DNA of 49,679 bases, from NCBI GenBank assembly GCA_013388745.1, contig JACAER010000008.1, positions 1 to 49,679 of the forward strand, given 5' to 3'. A program made the translations under genes and the position numbers. The notes beneath the pieces are model-generated. The model had not been told where the DNA came from. It saw only the letters and a program-made list of their open reading frames with translations, and did not search any database. Below, piece by piece: positions 46,945-49,679 of the stretch. How positions within the stretch are numbered: position 1 is the stretch's first letter; every line of letters begins with the position of its first letter. Origin of the DNA: Chloroflexota bacterium (GTDB taxonomy: Bacteria; Chloroflexota; Anaerolineae; Aggregatilineales; Phototrophicaceae).

Positions 46945-47643
46945 ATGGCAAAGCACAGCAAACGTTTTAACGAAATCCTCAAGCAGGTTACCCCTGACCA
47001 TTATTACCCGCTGACCGAAGCCGTCACGCTCTCCAAAAAGCTGGCGACGGCCAAGTTCGACGAAACGCTGGAAATGCACTTCCGCCTGGGCATCGACCCG
47101 CGCCACAGCGACCAGCAGGTACGCAGCACGGTGCTGCTGCCTTTCGGGCTGGGCAAGACGGTGCGCATCGTGGTCTTCGCGGAAGGCGAAGAAGCGCGCG
47201 CCGCCGAAGCCGCCGGCGCCGATATTGTCGGCGGCGACGAAATCCTCGATCGTATCCAGAAAGAAAACTGGATGGACTTCGACGCAGCGCTCGCTACGCC
47301 TACCATGATGAAAAAGGTCGGGCGTGTGGCGCGTATTCTCGGCCCGCGCGGCCTGATGCCGAACCCGAAAGCCGGCACGGTGGTGCAGCCCGATGACCTG
47401 GAACGCGCGGTGAACGAACTGAAGGCCGGGCGTGTCGAATTCCGCAACGATAAGACCGGCAACCTGCATGTGCCGATCGGCAAAGCCAGCTTCGACGCCG
47501 AAAAACTGCTGGGCAATGCGCAGGCCGTGCTCGAAGCCGTGACGCGCGCCAAACCTGCCGGCGTCAAGGGGATTTATGTGCGCCGGCTGACGCTGACCTC
47601 CACCATGGGGCCAGCGGTGCATGTGGAACACACCAGCGTCTAA
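46945..47643 (+). CDS. rplA: 50S ribosomal protein L1
   Basis: The 232-residue protein begins MAKHSKRFNEILKQV and shows KFDETLEMHFRLGIDPRHSDQQVRS and GPRGLMPNPKAGTV, the rRNA-binding signature, with a Thr-rich end. It forms the L1 stalk and can repress its own operon. Contrary to the usual layout, rplJ and rplL do not follow; a terminator and a convergent aminotransferase gene come instead. Confidence 0.97.
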   Translation: MAKHSKRFNEILKQVTPDHYYPLTEAVTLSKKLATAKFDETLEMHFRLGIDPRHSDQQVRSTVLLPFGLGKTVRIVVFAEGEEARAAEAAGADIVGGDEILDRIQKENWMDFDAALATPTMMKKVGRVARILGPRGLMPNPKAGTVVQPDDLERAVNELKAGRVEFRNDKTGNLHVPIGKASFDAEKLLGNAQAVLEAVTRAKPAGVKGIYVRRLTLTSTMGPAVHVEHTSV

Positions 47644-47704
47644 CTACCGCCAAACGACAATCTGGGGCGCTGCGCTCCTGCAAGCACAAGCGCATAGTCG
47701 CGCA

Positions 47705-47741
47705 GCGGCGTTGTCCTCGTATGGGCAGCGCCGCCTTTTTG
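47705..47741 (+). terminator. intrinsic terminator after rplA
   Basis: GCGGCGTTG pairs with CAGCGCCGC (one G-T pair) over a 12-base loop, followed by CTTTTTG. It ends the ribosomal-protein operon 60 bp after rplA. Confidence 0.75.
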
Positions 47742-47742
47742 T

Positions 47743-48939
47743 TCACAGTAAATTGTGGCGGTCGAGCGCCGCGCGCATCCGTTCCAGCGCTTCCAGCAGC
47801 GTCGCGCGCGTACAGCCGAAGTTCAGGCGCACGAACGGTTCGCCGCCCTGCCCGAAAATGCGCCCCTCCTGCACCGCCACGCGCGCCTCGTTCCAGAAGA
47901 AGGTCTGCGACGATCCCGGCATCATCTGCGCGCTGCTGGGAATGCCAGATTCGCTCAAGTCCAGCCACGCCAGATAGGTGGCTTCCGGGCAGGTGAGGGC
48001 GACGCGCGGCATGTGCTGGTGGACGTATGCCACGAGCGTATCGCGGTTGGCGCGCAGGTAAGGCAGCAGTGCGTCCAGCCAGGCTTGCCCCTCGCGGTAA
48101 GCGGCCAGCGCCGCGCTGTAGGCCAGCGTGTTGACCGGGGGGAACAAATGCTGCGTGAACAACAGGCCTTGCAGCTTTTTCATGAGTTCGGCATCCTGGA
48201 TAATGGCGAAGCCCAGCCCTAATCCCGGCAGATTGAAAGTTTTGCTGGGCGCCATCAGCGTGATCGTGCGCGCAGCCACTTCGGGCGACAGGCTGGCGAT
48301 CGGGATATGCGCCTGTTCGTCCAGCAGCAGGTCGCAGTGAATCTCGTCGGAGCAGATGTAGAGGTTATGGCGCAGGCAGATTTCCGCCAGCCGTTCGAGT
48401 TCGGCGCGCGTCCAACTGCGTCCTACCGGGTTATGCGGATTGCAGAGCAAAAACAGGCGTGTCTGCGGGGTGATAGCGCCTTCGAAGGCATCGAAGTCGA
48501 TTGTATAGTGGATGCTGCCGTTGGCGCGGCGGCGCAGCAGTTCGCTGCTGATGACGGTCTGACCGTTGTTGAGCGGCGCGCCGAGAAAAGGATGGTAGAC
48601 GGGGGTATGCATGATCACGCTGCTGCCCGGTTCGCCCGTCAGCCTGCATACCACGTTGAGCGCCACAACCAGGCCGGGCATAAAGAACACGTCGCCGGGC
48701 ACGATCTGCCAGCCGTAGCGCGTTTGCATCCGTTCGGCCAGCGTTTCGCGCAGCGGCAGCGAATCGAAGTGATAGCCGAAAGTGCCCTGAGCCACGCGGT
48801 CACGCAGCGCGCGGATCACCGGTTCGGGCGAGCGAAAGTCCATATCGGCGACCCACAGCGGCAGGACATCGGGGGGCACTAAGTCCCATTTGATGCTGTA
48901 GCCGCGCCGGTCAACCGGGGTATCGAAAAGCTGTGTCAT
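47743..48939 (-). CDS. patB: PLP-dependent aminotransferase/C-S lyase, PatB/MalY type
   Basis: The ATG at 48939 follows AGGAGT; an in-frame extension to 49035 has no site. The 398-residue protein opens with RRGYSIKWDLVPPDVLPLWV and ADMDF, typical of the PatB/MalY cystathionine beta-lyase subgroup of class I/II aminotransferases. CNPHNPVGR is at 166-174, SDEIHCDL at 198-205, and the PLP Lys233 lies in PSKTFNLPGLG. It likely cleaves C-S bonds of cystathionine or cysteine, or transaminates. The substrate is by family only. Confidence 0.9.
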   Translation of the reverse strand: MTQLFDTPVDRRGYSIKWDLVPPDVLPLWVADMDFRSPEPVIRALRDRVAQGTFGYHFDSLPLRETLAERMQTRYGWQIVPGDVFFMPGLVVALNVVCRLTGEPGSSVIMHTPVYHPFLGAPLNNGQTVISSELLRRRANGSIHYTIDFDAFEGAITPQTRLFLLCNPHNPVGRSWTRAELERLAEICLRHNLYICSDEIHCDLLLDEQAHIPIASLSPEVAARTITLMAPSKTFNLPGLGLGFAIIQDAELMKKLQGLLFTQHLFPPVNTLAYSAALAAYREGQAWLDALLPYLRANRDTLVAYVHQHMPRVALTCPEATYLAWLDLSESGIPSSAQMMPGSSQTFFWNEARVAVQEGRIFGQGGEPFVRLNFGCTRATLLEALERMRAALDRHNLL

Positions 48940-49178
48940 GGGGAACTCCTGAGGGCGGAAACAACGCACAGAGTTTAATACGCGGCGGCGAAAAAACAAG
49001 TGTTCGGCAGTCATAAAGCAGAACCTGCGGCGCAAGTTTGATACGATTGCGCTGAGCGGCGGGTTTGCCGCCTCAAAATCGCGCGGCGGCGTGGTATGAT
49101 TCTGTCACGGGGCAAGTTGCCTGTATCGAACAAAAATGCTAGAGTCAATAGAGCGCAGTATACGGGGAGAAAACAGTT

Positions 49179-49679
49179 TTGCCAGAACAAGCGCTGTATC
49201 TGAAATGGCGTCCCAGCGATTTTGACGAACTGGTGGGGCAGGAGCATATTGTGCGCACGCTGCGCAACGCGCTGAAAAGCGGACGCATCCGCCATGCCTA
49301 TCTGTTCAGCGGGCCGCGCGGCACCGGCAAAACCACCACCGCGCGCCTGCTGGCCAAAGCCGTCAACTGCCACGAGGCCGACATGGACAAGCGCCCGTGC
49401 AACCAGTGTCCGGCGTGTGTGGCGGTCAACGAAGGCCGCTACCTGGATTTGATCGAAATCGACGCGGCGACGCATACCGGCGTGGACGATGTGCGCGAGC
49501 TGCGCGAGCGCATCGCCTTCGCGCCGGGCGAAGGCCGCTACAAGATTTACATCATCGACGAAGTGCATCGTTTCAGCGGCAGCGCCTTCGACGCGCTGCT
49601 GAAAACGCTGGAAGAACCGCCTGACCATGCCATCTTCGTGCTGGCGACGACGGAGATCGACAAAGTGCCGCAGACGATC
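49179..49679 (+). CDS. dnaX: DNA polymerase III subunit gamma/tau (partial)
   Basis: The gene continues past the window; 167 codons are seen. Translation appears to start at a TTG (49179) with GGGGAGAAA upstream. It has [20 protein letters not shown], the Walker A GPRGTGKT at 45-52, and zinc ligands Cys64, 74, 77 and 80 (CNQCPAC). [20 protein letters not shown] and the DExx box [13 protein letters not shown] with LLKTLEEPP follow. It forms the clamp-loader motor of the replisome. Confidence 0.97.
   Translation, partial: MPEQALYLKWRPSDFDELVGQEHIVRTLRNALKSGRIRHAYLFSGPRGTGKTTTARLLAKAVNCHEADMDKRPCNQCPACVAVNEGRYLDLIEIDAATHTGVDDVRELRERIAFAPGEGRYKIYIIDEVHRFSGSAFDALLKTLEEPPDHAIFVLATTEIDKVPQTI

Noticed and set aside
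1..49679. CRISPR arrays, rRNA genes, prophage or plasmid origin
   Set aside because: No regularly spaced repeats, rRNA-like sequence, phage structural genes or iteron clusters were seen in the window.

Overview
The window looks like a chromosomal segment of a GC-rich, non-proteobacterial heterotroph, most plausibly a Chloroflexota (Anaerolineae-like) bacterium. This is an inference from gene content: futalosine-pathway menaquinone genes (mqnE, mqnA, mqnC), a cytochrome-b6-like Rieske/cytochrome b complex, HTH-NB-ARC-TPR regulators, many secreted proteins with Thr-Pro linkers, LysM and SdrD-like domains, and von Willebrand A membrane proteins. No rRNA or taxonomic marker beyond the ribosomal-protein cluster is present to settle it.

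Layout. 1-2.1 kb: a truncated AraC-type regulator diverges from a short-chain dehydrogenase and an NAD(P)-binding reductase; half of a metallo-beta-lactamase-fold gene follows. 2.3-8.5 kb (minus strand): an S41 peptidase preceded by a large HTH-NB-ARC-TPR protein whose start codon overlaps a decayed IS256-type transposase. 8.8-13.7 kb (plus): a compact run of Tat-exported ferritin-like protein, two cupins (one truncated), a tiny membrane protein, an SDR, a ScyD/ScyE-type secreted propeller, a lipoprotein cytochrome c and an SRPBCC protein. This is the least familiar gene set here. 13.7-14.5 kb: a gene-free stretch with an IS3 orfA remnant, where the sequence changes to a visibly more GC-rich style.

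14.5-22 kb: a strong promoter, then a Rieske protein, a full-length cytochrome b and a dihaem cytochrome c (a menaquinol-oxidising complex), a good terminator, two small genes, a Ca2+/Na+ antiporter, and a FixH-like lipoprotein with a polyferredoxin membrane protein. 22-27.7 kb (minus): msrA, a DUF1232 protein, a GT4 glycosyltransferase and a double-VWA membrane protein, with gene remnants in the gaps. 28-32.3 kb: mqnE, mqnA, a DUF2867 gene and mqnC. 32.4-35.6 kb: a secreted lectin-like protein, hemH and a TauE/SafE transporter. Quinone synthesis, haem synthesis and the bc-type complex therefore lie within 20 kb of each other.

35.7-44 kb: two adjacent ORFs sharing one uncharacterised domain (the second joined to a glycoside-hydrolase-like barrel), a HEAT protein, a quinone-reductase-like MDR, an ArsR-type regulator with a palindromic site just below its own promoter, and two secreted proteins sharing an SdrD-like domain. 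44-47.7 kb: a housekeeping operon with two stacked promoters, a decayed HNH endonuclease, tRNA-Thr(UGU), tRNA-Tyr, tRNA-Thr(GGU), rpmG, tRNA-Trp, secE, nusG, rplK and rplA, ended by a terminator where rplJ/rplL would usually follow. The window closes with a PatB/MalY-type aminotransferase and the start of dnaX.
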